From an uncultured Myxococcales bacterium (GTDB lineage: Bacteria; Myxococcota_A; UBA9042): a stretch of DNA of 38,944 bases. The DNA lies in the NCBI GenBank assembly GCA_903929795.1, contig CAIYWC010000117.1:1-38944 (forward strand). The letters run 5' to 3'. This document shows, piece after piece, positions 27,132 through 35,737 of the stretch. Both the position numbers and the translations under genes were made by a program. Below the pieces are notes generated by a model. It had not been told where the DNA came from. It saw only the letters and a program-made list of their open reading frames with translations, and searched no databases. Numbering within the stretch: the stretch's first letter is position 1; every line of letters starts with the position of its first letter.

Positions 27132-28538
27132 ATGGAACCGAAGCCCAGTGCAGCGCAGCAATTGCCCCGGCCTCGCCTGGCGTGGCCGATGTGGCTGCTC
27201 GTGCTCGCGCTGGGCGCGGGCCTCGGCGCGGGCGGGATGCATCTCGCGCACGACCGCGCGCGCAACATTCCCGACGCGCCTGCGGATTCTGCCCAGGACT
27301 ACCACTGCCCGATGCACCCGACCTACCGCTCCGGGCAGCCAGGCGATTGCCCGATCTGCGGCATGAAGCTCGCGCCGGTCGCAAAGGCGGAAGACGCGAT
27401 CCGAAAGCCGCGCTTTTACCGGTCCCCGATGGACCCGCGCCAGACGTCGCCCGTGCCGGCCAAGGACGAAATGGGCATGGATTTCGTGGCGGTCTACGAC
27501 GCGGTGAGCGCGACGGACGCGGCGGCGATGGTCACGCCGGTGGCGGGCATGGTCGAGGTGCGGTTCTCGCCGGAACGCCTGCAGCTTCTGGGCGTGCGCA
27601 CGGCTATGGCGGAGACAGGGCCAGTCGCCGATTCGGTGCAGACGACGGTCCGGCTGACGCCTGACGAGACGCGCGTCTACCAGGTGACCCTGAAAGTGGA
27701 CGCCTACGTGGAAAAGGTCCACGCGGGCGTGGTGGGCGAGCTGGTGCGCAAGGGCCAGCCGCTGCTGACGGTCTTCAGCCCGGAGCTGCTGGCGGCCCAG
27801 GGCGAATACGCTGCGGCGGCGCGCGGCGCGGTTTCGTCGGGCCAGGTGGACCTGGCAGCGGCAAGTGCGGAGAAGCTGCGCTTGTGGAATGTGCCGCAGG
27901 CGAGCCTTTTTGCCCTCGCGCATGGCAGCAAGCCGCAGCGGACAGTGACGTTTACCGCGCCGATGACCGGTACGCTGACCCGGCGGGAAGTCGTGGAGGG
28001 AAGTCGGCTATCCGCGGGCGCGATGGCGATGCAACTGACTGATCTAAAGCGGCTTTGGGCGCTTGCCGACCTGCGGACGGACGACATCGCCAAGGTCCAC
28101 CCGGGCATGAAAGCGACGGTCCGCCTGCTCGCGTACCCGGGGCGCACGTTTGTCGGCACGGTCGACGTGATGGAGCCGGGCATCGACCCGGAAACGCGGG
28201 CGCTGCGCGTGCGGATCGGCCTGAAGAACGACGACGGCACGCTGTATCCGGAGATGTACGGCGATGTCGAGCTGCGCGGCGAAGCGCACGACGCGGTGAC
28301 CGTGCCCAGCGATGCGCTCATGGATTCGGGCAACGCGCAGGTGGTGCTGGTGGCCTCGGCAACGCCAGGCGCGTTCGTGCCACGGCAGGTCCACGTCGGC
28401 GTGCACGTCGGCCAGCGCGTTGAAATCGTTGACGGCCTCCGGGCGGGCGAGCGCGTCGTAACCCGCGCCAACTTTCTCATCGATTCCGAGTCGCGCTTGA
28501 AGGCGGCCCTCAGCGCGATGACGCCGGAGTCGCCATGA
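27132..28538 (+). CDS. cusB: RND efflux periplasmic adaptor (CusB type) with HMBD
   Basis: The 468-aa membrane-fusion protein links the RND pump to the outer-membrane channel and, in CusB, binds metal. An N-terminal anchor (WPMWLLVLALGAGLGAGG) precedes a heavy-metal-binding domain (HCPMHPTYRSGQPGDCPIC; Cys59, Cys73 and Cys76). A second, Cys-less HMBD-like segment follows (FYRSPMDPRQTSPVPAKDEM then MGMDFV), a known feature of CusB-type adaptors. Then come the barrel-sandwich hybrid, helical hairpin and beta-barrel (VEGSRLSAGAMAMQLTDL, VTFTAPMTGTL). I set the start at the ATG at 27132, where GAGGAG lies seven bases upstream, rather than a GTG at 27117. The stop overlaps the pump start (ATGA). 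The exact metal, Cu/Ag or a divalent ion, cannot be fixed. Confidence 0.92.
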   Translation: MEPKPSAAQQLPRPRLAWPMWLLVLALGAGLGAGGMHLAHDRARNIPDAPADSAQDYHCPMHPTYRSGQPGDCPICGMKLAPVAKAEDAIRKPRFYRSPMDPRQTSPVPAKDEMGMDFVAVYDAVSATDAAAMVTPVAGMVEVRFSPERLQLLGVRTAMAETGPVADSVQTTVRLTPDETRVYQVTLKVDAYVEKVHAGVVGELVRKGQPLLTVFSPELLAAQGEYAAAARGAVSSGQVDLAAASAEKLRLWNVPQASLFALAHGSKPQRTVTFTAPMTGTLTRREVVEGSRLSAGAMAMQLTDLKRLWALADLRTDDIAKVHPGMKATVRLLAYPGRTFVGTVDVMEPGIDPETRALRVRIGLKNDDGTLYPEMYGDVELRGEAHDAVTVPSDALMDSGNAQVVLVASATPGAFVPRQVHVGVHVGQRVEIVDGLRAGERVVTRANFLIDSESRLKAALSAMTPESP

Positions 28539-31500
28539 TTCAGGGCATCATCCGCTTCTCGGCGCACAACCGCGTCCTCGTGTTGGGCATCGTCGCCGCT
28601 GCGGTCGTCTACGCCGGCATCACGATGCGCACCATGGCGCTCGACGCCATCCCTGACTTGAGCGACACGCAGGTCATCCTCTACTCGCGCTGGGACCGCA
28701 GCCCGGACATCCTGGAAGACCAGGTCACGTACCCGATTGTCGCCAGCCTGTTGGGCGCGCCCAAAGTCAAGGCGGTGCGCGGCTTTTCCGACTTCGGCTA
28801 CTCGTACGTCTACGTGATTTTCGAGGACGGCACCGACCTCTACTGGGCGCGCAGCCGCGTCCTCGAATACCTGAGCAAGATCCAGACGCGGCTGCCACAA
28901 GGCGTGCAGACGGAGCTGGGTCCGGACGCGACCAGCGTGGGCTGGGTCTTTCAGTACGCGCTGGTGGATCGCACCGGCCAGCAGACGAACGACGAACTGC
29001 GCAGCTACCAGGACTGGTTTTTGCGCTACTCCATCCAGAGTGTGCCGGGCGTGGCGGAAGTGGCCGCGATTGGCGGCCAGGTCCGGCAGTACCAGGTTGC
29101 GGTGAATCCGACGGCGCTCACGTCCTACGGGCTGGGGATCGACGAAGTCGTCAAAGCGGTACGCAAAGGCAATGCGGACGTCGGCGGGCGCTTGGTCGAG
29201 CTCAGCGGGCGTGAGTACATGGTGCGCGGCCGTGGCTACCTCAAGCGCAAAGAAGATCTGGAGGCGCTCGTCCTGAAGTCCGTCCACGGCACGGTGGTGA
29301 CCGTCGGCGATGTCGCCAAGGTGGAGCTGGGGCCTGAACTGCGCCGTGGCGTCAGCGATCTGGACGGCGAAGGCGACGTCGTGGGCGGCATCGTGGTCAT
29401 GCGTCAAGGCGAGAATGCGCTGCAGGTCATCGACCGGGTCAAGGCCAAGTTGGCGGAAATCGCGCCGTCGCTGCCCGCGGGGACGACCATCGAGACGACC
29501 TACGACCGCTCGGAGCTGATCCTGCGGGCGATCGACACCGTGACGGGCAAGCTGATCGAAGAGATCCTCATCGTCTCGCTGATTATCTTGCTGTTTCTGT
29601 GGCACATTCCGTCCGCCATCGTGCCGATCATCACGATTCCCGTGAGCGTGATGCTGGCGTTCATCCCGATGCAGGCGATGGGCCTGACCGTCAACGTGAT
29701 GTCGCTTGCCGGCATCGCGATCTCGGTTGGCGTGCTCGTCGACGGCGCGATTGTCGAGGTGGAAAACGCCTACAAAAAGCTGCAGCTGTGGCAGGCCGCA
29801 GGCAGTCAGGGCGATTTTCACGAGGTCCGCTTGGCCGCGCTGCTGGAGGTCGGTCCGTCGGTGTTCTTCTCGCTGCTGGTGATTGCGGTCGCGTTTTTGC
29901 CCGTGTTCACGCTGGTTGACCAGGAAGGGCGCCTGTTCAAGCCGCTGGCCTACTCCAAGAACCTGGCGATGGCGATTGCCGCGCTGCTGGCGATCACCTT
30001 GGACCCGGCGCTGCGGATGCTGTTCGCGCGGATGAAGCCGTTTTCGTTCCGCCCGCGACCTTTGGCGTGGTTGGCCACCCAGGTGCTGGTCGGCAAGTAC
30101 TACGCGGAAGAGCTGCACCCCATCAGCCGCACGCTGCAGCGCGCGTACGAAGGGCCATGCCGGTTCGTCGTGCGCCACGCCTATGCGACTGTATTTGTTT
30201 CATTTGTGCTGGTCGCCTTGACTGTGCCGGCGTACCTGAAGCTCGGCTCGGAATTCATGCCGCCGTTGAATGAAGGTGCGCTGCTGTACATGCCGTCGTC
30301 GTTGCCGGGGATGTCCGCGGCGCAAGCGCAGCGTGCCCTGCAAACGCAGGATCGCGTTCTGCGCCATTTTCCCGAAGTGGCGCGGGTTTTCGGCAAAGCG
30401 GGGCGCGCGGAGACGGCGACCGATCCGGCGCCGCTGTCCATGATGGAAACAACCGTGCTGCTCAAGCCGCAGTCGGAGTGGCGCGAAAAGCCGCGTTGGT
30501 ACAGCAAGCGCGCGCCCAAGTGGCTCAAGGCCGTGCTGCGCCCGATCTGGCCGGACCGCATCAGTCAGGACGAGCTGATCGACGAGATGGACCGCGCGCT
30601 ACAGCTGCCGGGGACGACGAACGCGTGGACGATGCCGATCAAGGCCCGGTTGGACATGCTCTCGACGGGCATTCGCACGCCGGTCGGCCTGAAAATCAGC
30701 GGCAGCGACCTGGCTGAGATCGAGCGTCTGGCGCTGGAGGCGGAGAAAGCGCTGCGCGAGGTGCCTGGAACCCGCAGCGTGTTTGCCGAGCGCGTAGCCG
30801 GCGGCTGGTTCCTGGACTTCGTGCTCAAGCGGGATCGTTTGGCGCGCTATGGCCTGACGGTGGACGACGCCAACCTGCTCGTGACGGCGGCGATCGGCGG
30901 CGACACCCAGGGCACGACCGTCGAGGGCCGGGCGCGGTACAGCATCCAGGTGCGCTATGCCCGCGATTTTCGTGAGGATCTCGAGACGCTCGCGCGGGTG
31001 CTGGTGCCGATCCCCGGCGGTGGTAGCGTGGCGCTGGGCGAGATCGCCGACCTCCAGAAAGTGCCCGGTCCAGCGATGATCCGCGATGAGAATGGGCTGC
31101 TGGCCGGCTACGTGTTCGTGGACTTTGACACGGCGAAGGTCGATGTCGGCACTTACGTCGACGCGGCGCGCAAGGCCTTGACGGCGCATGTCAAACCGCC
31201 CGTCGGCTATGCGTTTTCCTGGAGCGGGCAGTATGAAAACATGCAGCGGGTTCGCGATCGAATGCGCCATGTGCTGCCGTTGACGCTGCTGCTCATCTTC
31301 GGGCTGCTCTACGCGAACACGCGGTCCGCGGGCAAGGCCGCGCTGGTGATGCTGGCGGTGCCGTTCTCAGCGATCGGCGCGGTGTGGCTGCTGTATTTTC
31401 TCGGTTACAACGTCTCCATCGCCGTCTGGGTCGGCGTGATTGCGCTCATGGGCCTCGACGCGGAGACCGGCGTGTTCATGCTGATGTTTCTCGACCTTGC

Positions 31501-31804
31501 GCACGACGAGGCCAAGGCAGCGGGTCGCCTGAACACGCGCGGCGACTTGGTGGAGGCGATCATGCACGGCGCCGTCCGGCGCGTGCGGCCCAAGGCGATG
31601 ACGGTAGCCGCCGCGTTCATGGGGCTGCTGCCGATCCTGTGGTCGACGGGTGCGGGCGCCGACCTGATGAAGCGCATCGCGGCGCCGATGGTCGGCGGTT
31701 TGGCGACGTCGTTCCTGCTGGAACTACTGGTTTATCCGGCGATCTATTACCTCTCGCACGTGCGTGGCTTGGCGCCGAGTGACAAGCTGACGCTGCACCA
31801 ATAA
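28535..31804 (+). CDS. cusA: CusA-type heavy-metal RND efflux pump
   Basis: The 1089-aa inner-membrane proton/metal antiporter belongs to the HME-RND family. Markers include LDAIPDLSDTQVILYSRW at the N-terminus, RSRVLEYLSKIQTRLP, the TM4 segment VLVDGAIVEVENAYK with the proton-relay Asp at about 403, and the periplasmic stretch PPLNEGALLYMPSSLPGMS then VFGKAGRAETATDPAP. The late GVIALMGLDAETGVFMLMFL segment closes the family pattern. It is slightly longer than E. coli CusA because of an insert near WYSKRAPKWLKAVLRPIWPD, seen in many relatives. Start and previous stop overlap by four bases. CusA-like is the best fit to the pump, the HMBD adaptor and DUF3347, but substrate specificity is inferred only. 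No regulator gene is adjacent. Confidence 0.95.
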   Translation: MIQGIIRFSAHNRVLVLGIVAAAVVYAGITMRTMALDAIPDLSDTQVILYSRWDRSPDILEDQVTYPIVASLLGAPKVKAVRGFSDFGYSYVYVIFEDGTDLYWARSRVLEYLSKIQTRLPQGVQTELGPDATSVGWVFQYALVDRTGQQTNDELRSYQDWFLRYSIQSVPGVAEVAAIGGQVRQYQVAVNPTALTSYGLGIDEVVKAVRKGNADVGGRLVELSGREYMVRGRGYLKRKEDLEALVLKSVHGTVVTVGDVAKVELGPELRRGVSDLDGEGDVVGGIVVMRQGENALQVIDRVKAKLAEIAPSLPAGTTIETTYDRSELILRAIDTVTGKLIEEILIVSLIILLFLWHIPSAIVPIITIPVSVMLAFIPMQAMGLTVNVMSLAGIAISVGVLVDGAIVEVENAYKKLQLWQAAGSQGDFHEVRLAALLEVGPSVFFSLLVIAVAFLPVFTLVDQEGRLFKPLAYSKNLAMAIAALLAITLDPALRMLFARMKPFSFRPRPLAWLATQVLVGKYYAEELHPISRTLQRAYEGPCRFVVRHAYATVFVSFVLVALTVPAYLKLGSEFMPPLNEGALLYMPSSLPGMSAAQAQRALQTQDRVLRHFPEVARVFGKAGRAETATDPAPLSMMETTVLLKPQSEWREKPRWYSKRAPKWLKAVLRPIWPDRISQDELIDEMDRALQLPGTTNAWTMPIKARLDMLSTGIRTPVGLKISGSDLAEIERLALEAEKALREVPGTRSVFAERVAGGWFLDFVLKRDRLARYGLTVDDANLLVTAAIGGDTQGTTVEGRARYSIQVRYARDFREDLETLARVLVPIPGGGSVALGEIADLQKVPGPAMIRDENGLLAGYVFVDFDTAKVDVGTYVDAARKALTAHVKPPVGYAFSWSGQYENMQRVRDRMRHVLPLTLLLIFGLLYANTRSAGKAALVMLAVPFSAIGAVWLLYFLGYNVSIAVWVGVIALMGLDAETGVFMLMFLDLAHDEAKAAGRLNTRGDLVEAIMHGAVRRVRPKAMTVAAAFMGLLPILWSTGAGADLMKRIAAPMVGGLATSFLLELLVYPAIYYLSHVRGLAPSDKLTLHQ

Positions 31805-31870
31805 CCGGGCTCGACGCACAGCCGAGCGCACCAGAAGCCGCGGCTGAGGCGATACGGCTGATTCTCGCGA

Positions 31871-31924
31871 CGTGTCGCGTGGAGCACAGAGCCACGACAC
31901 GCGAAAGCGCTTTCCTGCCGGCAG
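31871..31924. repeat. Cluster of inverted repeats between convergent pump and oxidase operons
   Basis: Three adjacent symmetric elements fill the convergent gap 31805-32017. They are a bulged stem (31871-31882 with 31892-31901), the palindrome GAAAGCGCTTTC (31903-31914) and the palindrome CTGCCGGCAG (31915-31924). Placed where both the cusA and cydB transcripts must end, they probably act as a shared termination or 3'-end region. Neither side shows a good U-run. Confidence 0.4.
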
Positions 31925-32017
31925 CAAGCCTGCAAGCGCGGCGACGGCTTATCGAGGGCGAGATCTGTCGGCTGTGCCGCAACATCCAACGCGGCCCCGA
32001 CGGCTATTGGCGCAGAA

Positions 32018-33058
32018 TCAGTAGCCCTCGCCGTCCTTGGCCGCGACGACCTTGCCGCGGAAGTGCCTGAGCGTCCACCACAAATAGCTCGCGGCGAGGA
32101 GCATGCCCGGCCCCCACCACATCAGCCCGGACTGCATCGCGATGGCGCCCGACGCCGCGTTGGTGACGGTCAGCGACAGCGCGGGACCGTTGGAAGACCT
32201 CAAAACAACTGGAAAAAGGCAGGCGACAGCGGTGACGAGCGCGCCGGCGATGAAGGCGACGCCGCCGAAGAACGGCGCGAGCTCGCCGTGGCGCTTGAGG
32301 CCGACGGTCAACGCGCCACCGAGCACGAGCAGCAGGCCCAGCCAAGCCATCGGCGCCGTGCGTGCCGCGGCGAAGACGTCGGGCGAGACGACCGAAGTCG
32401 CGGCGCCCGTCGCCAGCCACAGCGCGACCGCCGCCAGCCACAGCGGCGTCCGCAGCGCCAGCGCCCGCGCACGCACGACGCCGTCGGTCTTGCACACAAG
32501 CCAGTTGGCGCCGTGCGCGGTCAACGTCACCAGCACCAGAACGCCGCAGAGCAGCGTGTAGCCGTCCAGCACGCCGAGCACGTTGCCGCGGGCAAAAAGT
32601 GGCAGCTCGAAGAAGCCGTCGGCGGTGAGCGGCACGCCGCGGATCACGTTGCCCAGCGCCGCGCCGACGAGCACCGGAACGGCCAGGGAGGCGAGCATGA
32701 AGGTGGTGTCGAAAAAGCTGCGCCAGAGGGCGCCGGGCATGTGGCTGCGCAGCTCGATCGAGATGCCGCGGAGAATCAGCGCCCAGGCGACGAAGATGAC
32801 CGGGAGGTAGAAGCCGGAGAACGCGGCGGCGAGCAGGCGCGGGAACGCAAGAAAGATGGCGCCGCCGGAAGCGATGAGCCAGACCTCGTTGCCGTCCCAG
32901 ACCGGGCCGATGGCGGCGAGGACCTGGCGGCGCTCCGTGTCGCTGCGGCCGACGAAGCGGTGGAGGACGCCGACGCCGAAGTCGAAGCCGTCCAGCACCG
33001 CCCAAAGCGTGACCATGACGGCGACGATCCAGAACCAGACGGTGGTGAGCTCAGGCAT
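32018..33058 (-). CDS. cydB: Cytochrome bd-type quinol oxidase subunit II
   Basis: The 346-aa membrane protein has the CydB signature: an N-terminal helix with the GFDFGVGVLHRFVGRSDTERR motif, then GPVWDGNEVWLIASGGAIFLAFP and ISIELRS. Eight to nine hydrophobic segments follow to the C-terminus. With CydA it forms a bd oxidase that reduces oxygen to water with quinol electrons, typically with high oxygen affinity or cyanide tolerance. Its ATG lies within the end of cydA (8-base overlap), so the two are translationally coupled. No cydX-like small gene was found downstream. Confidence 0.95.
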   Translation of the reverse strand: MPELTTVWFWIVAVMVTLWAVLDGFDFGVGVLHRFVGRSDTERRQVLAAIGPVWDGNEVWLIASGGAIFLAFPRLLAAAFSGFYLPVIFVAWALILRGISIELRSHMPGALWRSFFDTTFMLASLAVPVLVGAALGNVIRGVPLTADGFFELPLFARGNVLGVLDGYTLLCGVLVLVTLTAHGANWLVCKTDGVVRARALALRTPLWLAAVALWLATGAATSVVSPDVFAAARTAPMAWLGLLLVLGGALTVGLKRHGELAPFFGGVAFIAGALVTAVACLFPVVLRSSNGPALSLTVTNAASGAIAMQSGLMWWGPGMLLAASYLWWTLRHFRGKVVAAKDGEGY

Positions 33059-34433
33059 GGGGCACCTCGTCGGCGTGGGGACCGTGCTGCACTTCGCGGC
33101 CGATGAGGAACAGGAACGCGACGCCGAGCAAGAAATAGAGGCCCGTGAAGCCGATGAGCGTGAACGCGGTGCTGCCGGCGTGGACGGTGGGACTGGCGCC
33201 GTCGCTGGTGCGCAGCAAGCCGTAGACGAGCCACGGCTGCCGGCCGAGCTCGGCGGTCATCCAGCCGGCGGTGTTGGCGATGTACGGGAACGGAAACGCG
33301 AGCATCATCGACCAAAGCAGCCAGCGGTGGCGCTCCAGCCAGCCGCGCCAGCGCGCCAGGTTCGCCAGCGCCATCAGGCCGATGAACAGCGTGCCGAGGC
33401 CGACCATCACGTGAAAGGCGTAGTAGAGGAGCTCGATGCTCGTGGGCCAATCGTTTTCGGGAATGTCGTTCAGGCCTTTGACCTCGGCGTTGAAGCTGCC
33501 AAACGCCAGAAACGACAGCACGGCGGGCACCGCGATCGGGTTGTCCAAGCGCCGTTTTGCGACGTTCGGCTGGCCGATCAGGTGAATGTCGGCGCGCGGT
33601 CCCGACTCGAAGCGACCTTCCATCGCCGCCAGCGCCGCGGGCTGGTGCGTCGCGACGAGCTTGGCCTGGACGTCTCCAGTCGGAAACGCGACGGCGAGCG
33701 AGGCAAAAAGCCCTGCGATCGTGCCGATCTTCACGTTCAGCCGCGCCTGCTCCAGGTGCACGCCGCGCAGCAGCCAGTAGGCGCCCACGGCCGTCACAAC
33801 GAACGACGCCGTGACCAGCGACGCCATCTGGTTGTGCGCGTACTGCGCCAGCGCCCACGGGTTCAGCACGTAAGTCCAGAAATTCGCGAGCGAAAACACG
33901 CCATCAGCGGCGCGCGTGTAGCCCACTGGGTGCTGCATGAACGCGTTGGTCGTGGTGATGAAGACGCCCGATAGCCAGCTGCCGACAAAAAGCGCGACGG
34001 CGGCGGCGAAATGCTTGCGCGGCCCGAGCTGCTTTTCGCCCCAGACGAGCATGGCGAGGAACGAGGACTCGAGGAAAAACGCGAACATGCCTTCCAGCGC
34101 CAAGGTCTGGCCGATGACGCCGCCGGTGAGCTGCGAAAAGCGCGCCCAATTGGTGCCAAACTGGAATTCCATCGGCAGCCCGGTCACGACGCCGATGGCG
34201 AAATTCAGGCCGAAGATGCGCACCCAGAAGCGCGCAGCTGTCCCGTACGCCTCGCCGCCCGGGCGCAGCGCGAGGCCTTTCATCACCACGATCAGCAGCG
34301 CGAGGCCCATCGTCAGCTGCGGAAACAGGTAGTGGTAGACGATGGTGAAGGCGAACTGCAACCGATGCCACAGCAGCGGGTTGGACAGCATGGGCACGGG
34401 TGAGACCGCGCCGAGGAGAATCGCGTGCCACAT
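33051..34433 (-). CDS. cydA: Cytochrome bd-type quinol oxidase subunit I
   Basis: The 460-aa product carries the oxidase haems. Likely haem ligands are His34 (TIVYHYLFPQLT, the E. coli His19 site), the QYAHNQM His (E. coli His186 site) and the Met of FHVMVGLG (E. coli Met393 site). The GRQPW signature is intact (ELGRQPWLVYGLLRT). The length and short Q-loop place it with CIO/short-loop oxidases. In the Q-loop the Lys matching E. coli Lys252 is Ala267 here, while the partner Glu257 is kept as Glu272. I chose the ATG at 34433 because GGAGG sits four bases upstream; a longer frame reads into ppk2. Only 10 bases separate it from ppk2, so the genes form one operon. Confidence 0.95.
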   Translation of the reverse strand: MWHAILLGAVSPVPMLSNPLLWHRLQFAFTIVYHYLFPQLTMGLALLIVVMKGLALRPGGEAYGTAARFWVRIFGLNFAIGVVTGLPMEFQFGTNWARFSQLTGGVIGQTLALEGMFAFFLESSFLAMLVWGEKQLGPRKHFAAAVALFVGSWLSGVFITTTNAFMQHPVGYTRAADGVFSLANFWTYVLNPWALAQYAHNQMASLVTASFVVTAVGAYWLLRGVHLEQARLNVKIGTIAGLFASLAVAFPTGDVQAKLVATHQPAALAAMEGRFESGPRADIHLIGQPNVAKRRLDNPIAVPAVLSFLAFGSFNAEVKGLNDIPENDWPTSIELLYYAFHVMVGLGTLFIGLMALANLARWRGWLERHRWLLWSMMLAFPFPYIANTAGWMTAELGRQPWLVYGLLRTSDGASPTVHAGSTAFTLIGFTGLYFLLGVAFLFLIGREVQHGPHADEVPHA

Positions 34434-34443
34434 GTCGCCTCCG

Positions 34444-35319
34444 TCAGTCCCGCTTGGCAAGGTCCTTGCGAATTGCCTGTAGTTCCCGCTCGCGCGCACT
34501 ATCCACTTTCGGGTAGGACATCCGCAGCGCCTGGAGCGCGTCGAGAATCGCCTGCGACACAATCAAGTGCGCGTTGTGTTTGTCATCCGCCGGCACGACA
34601 TACCACGGCGCGTGACGGGTGCTCGTCGCGCCCAGACATAGCTCATACGCCTTTTGATAGGGCGTCCATGACTTGCGCTGTACCGTGTCGGAAACGCTGA
34701 ACTTCCAGTTTCGCGTCGGGTCATCGATGCGCCGCAGCAGGCGTTTGCGCTGTTCATTCTTGGAAAGGTGCAGGAAAAACTTGAGAATTCGCGTGCCGTT
34801 GTGGTGCAGATGATGCTCCAGGTCGGTGATGGACCGGTAGCGCTGCTGCCACAGATGGTCGCTGTGGCCCACTTCCTGCGGCAGGCCTTCGGCTTGCAGA
34901 ATGTCTGGTTGCACGCGAACAATCAGCACCTCCTCATAGTACGACCGGTTGAAAATGCCGATTTGGCCGCGTTCTGGCAGGCGCTGTGTGGTTCGCCACA
35001 GAAAGTCGTGCTCCAGCTCGGCGGCGCTGGGATGCTTGAAGCTGGACACTTGGCAGCCCTGCGGATTGACGCCCGACATCACGTGTTGGATGCAGCTGTC
35101 CTTGCCGGCCGTGTCCATCCCTTGGAAAATCAACAACAACGCATGGGTATTGTTGTTGTAAAGCAGGCTCTGCTGCTCCGTCAGCTCCGCGACGTGCGCC
35201 GCGATGCGCCGGCGATAGTCCTTGTGCGAGTCGTAAAGCGGCTTGACGTCGGTCGGACGCGCTGCCAAGTCGACTTTCTCTTCTGGCTCGACGCGAAACT
35301 GCTTACAATCGATGGTCAT
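34444..35319 (-). CDS. ppk2: Polyphosphate kinase 2 family phosphotransferase
   Basis: The 291-aa cytosolic enzyme moves phosphate between polyphosphate and nucleotides. Walker A is GMDTAGKDS (within [20 protein letters not shown]) and the Walker B/lid region reads [34 protein letters not shown] and [20 protein letters not shown] complete the PPK2 pattern. The size matches one-domain PPK2 proteins. Whether it prefers AMP, ADP or GDP cannot be read from the sequence. The start at 35319 has AGGAG nine bases upstream and overlaps the stop of a possible small ORF. It is the first well-supported gene of a ppk2-cydA-cydB operon, which links polyphosphate energy use with a terminal oxidase. Confidence 0.95.
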   Translation of the reverse strand: MTIDCKQFRVEPEEKVDLAARPTDVKPLYDSHKDYRRRIAAHVAELTEQQSLLYNNNTHALLLIFQGMDTAGKDSCIQHVMSGVNPQGCQVSSFKHPSAAELEHDFLWRTTQRLPERGQIGIFNRSYYEEVLIVRVQPDILQAEGLPQEVGHSDHLWQQRYRSITDLEHHLHHNGTRILKFFLHLSKNEQRKRLLRRIDDPTRNWKFSVSDTVQRKSWTPYQKAYELCLGATSTRHAPWYVVPADDKHNAHLIVSQAILDALQALRMSYPKVDSARERELQAIRKDLAKRD

Positions 35320-35498
35320 TTTCCTGTCTCCTGCGGAATGCGAATTGCGCTGGGCGCCGTCAGCCCCTGGTGCATCGCGACTTTCAGCCCATCGTTCACG
35401 CGCCGGCACACCACCAGCGCGTAGCCGAAAATCGCCAGCGGCTGCCACATCGGCAGCGGCCCCGGCAGCCCGGACCGCGTCAGAACCGTGCCCGGCAC
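35316..35498 (-). CDS. Possible small membrane ORF coupled to ppk2
   Basis: A 60-codon frame ends in a TGA that overlaps the ppk2 ATG by four bases, as in coupled genes. The product contains one short hydrophobic stretch ([15 protein letters not shown]), and the codons favour G/C at the third position as in the neighbours. Against it: the only start is a GTG without a ribosome site, and the frame opens soon after a stop at about 35540. I do not recognise it. It may be a leader peptide, a small membrane protein or chance. The rest of the 35320-35737 gap shows nothing I can name. Confidence 0.3.
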   Translation of the reverse strand: MPGTVLTRSGLPGPLPMWQPLAIFGYALVVCRRVNDGLKVAMHQGLTAPSAIRIPQETGK

Positions 35499-35737
35499 CG
35501 ACGGACGCTGGAGGATGCACCCACCGAGCCAACCCGTCGTTCAGGGTAGGTCAGTCCGGCACCCCTGCCACAACGCACGGACCAAAAGCGCTCGAAGCAT
35601 CCGAGCGGGCCGCGGCCGGCGCAGCGCGGTGACAAAGCCGCGACAACGCGCGCGCGAATTCCGGCGCAGCACGCCCCCGTTCAGTTCCGGACGCCTATGT
35701 TAGAGCCACCCGTGCTTGGCGCGGGTTACGAGGTTCT

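Noticed and set aside
27704..30178. 824-codon minus-strand frame opposite the adaptor and pump genes
   Set aside because: It is Arg/His/Asp/Gln-rich with no family features and lies opposite two unmistakable conserved genes; a GC-rich shadow frame.
31903..31914. GAAAGCGCTTTC as a LacI/CcpA-type operator
   Set aside because: The core resembles such sites, but it lies between two convergent genes with no promoter nearby and no matching regulator in the window.
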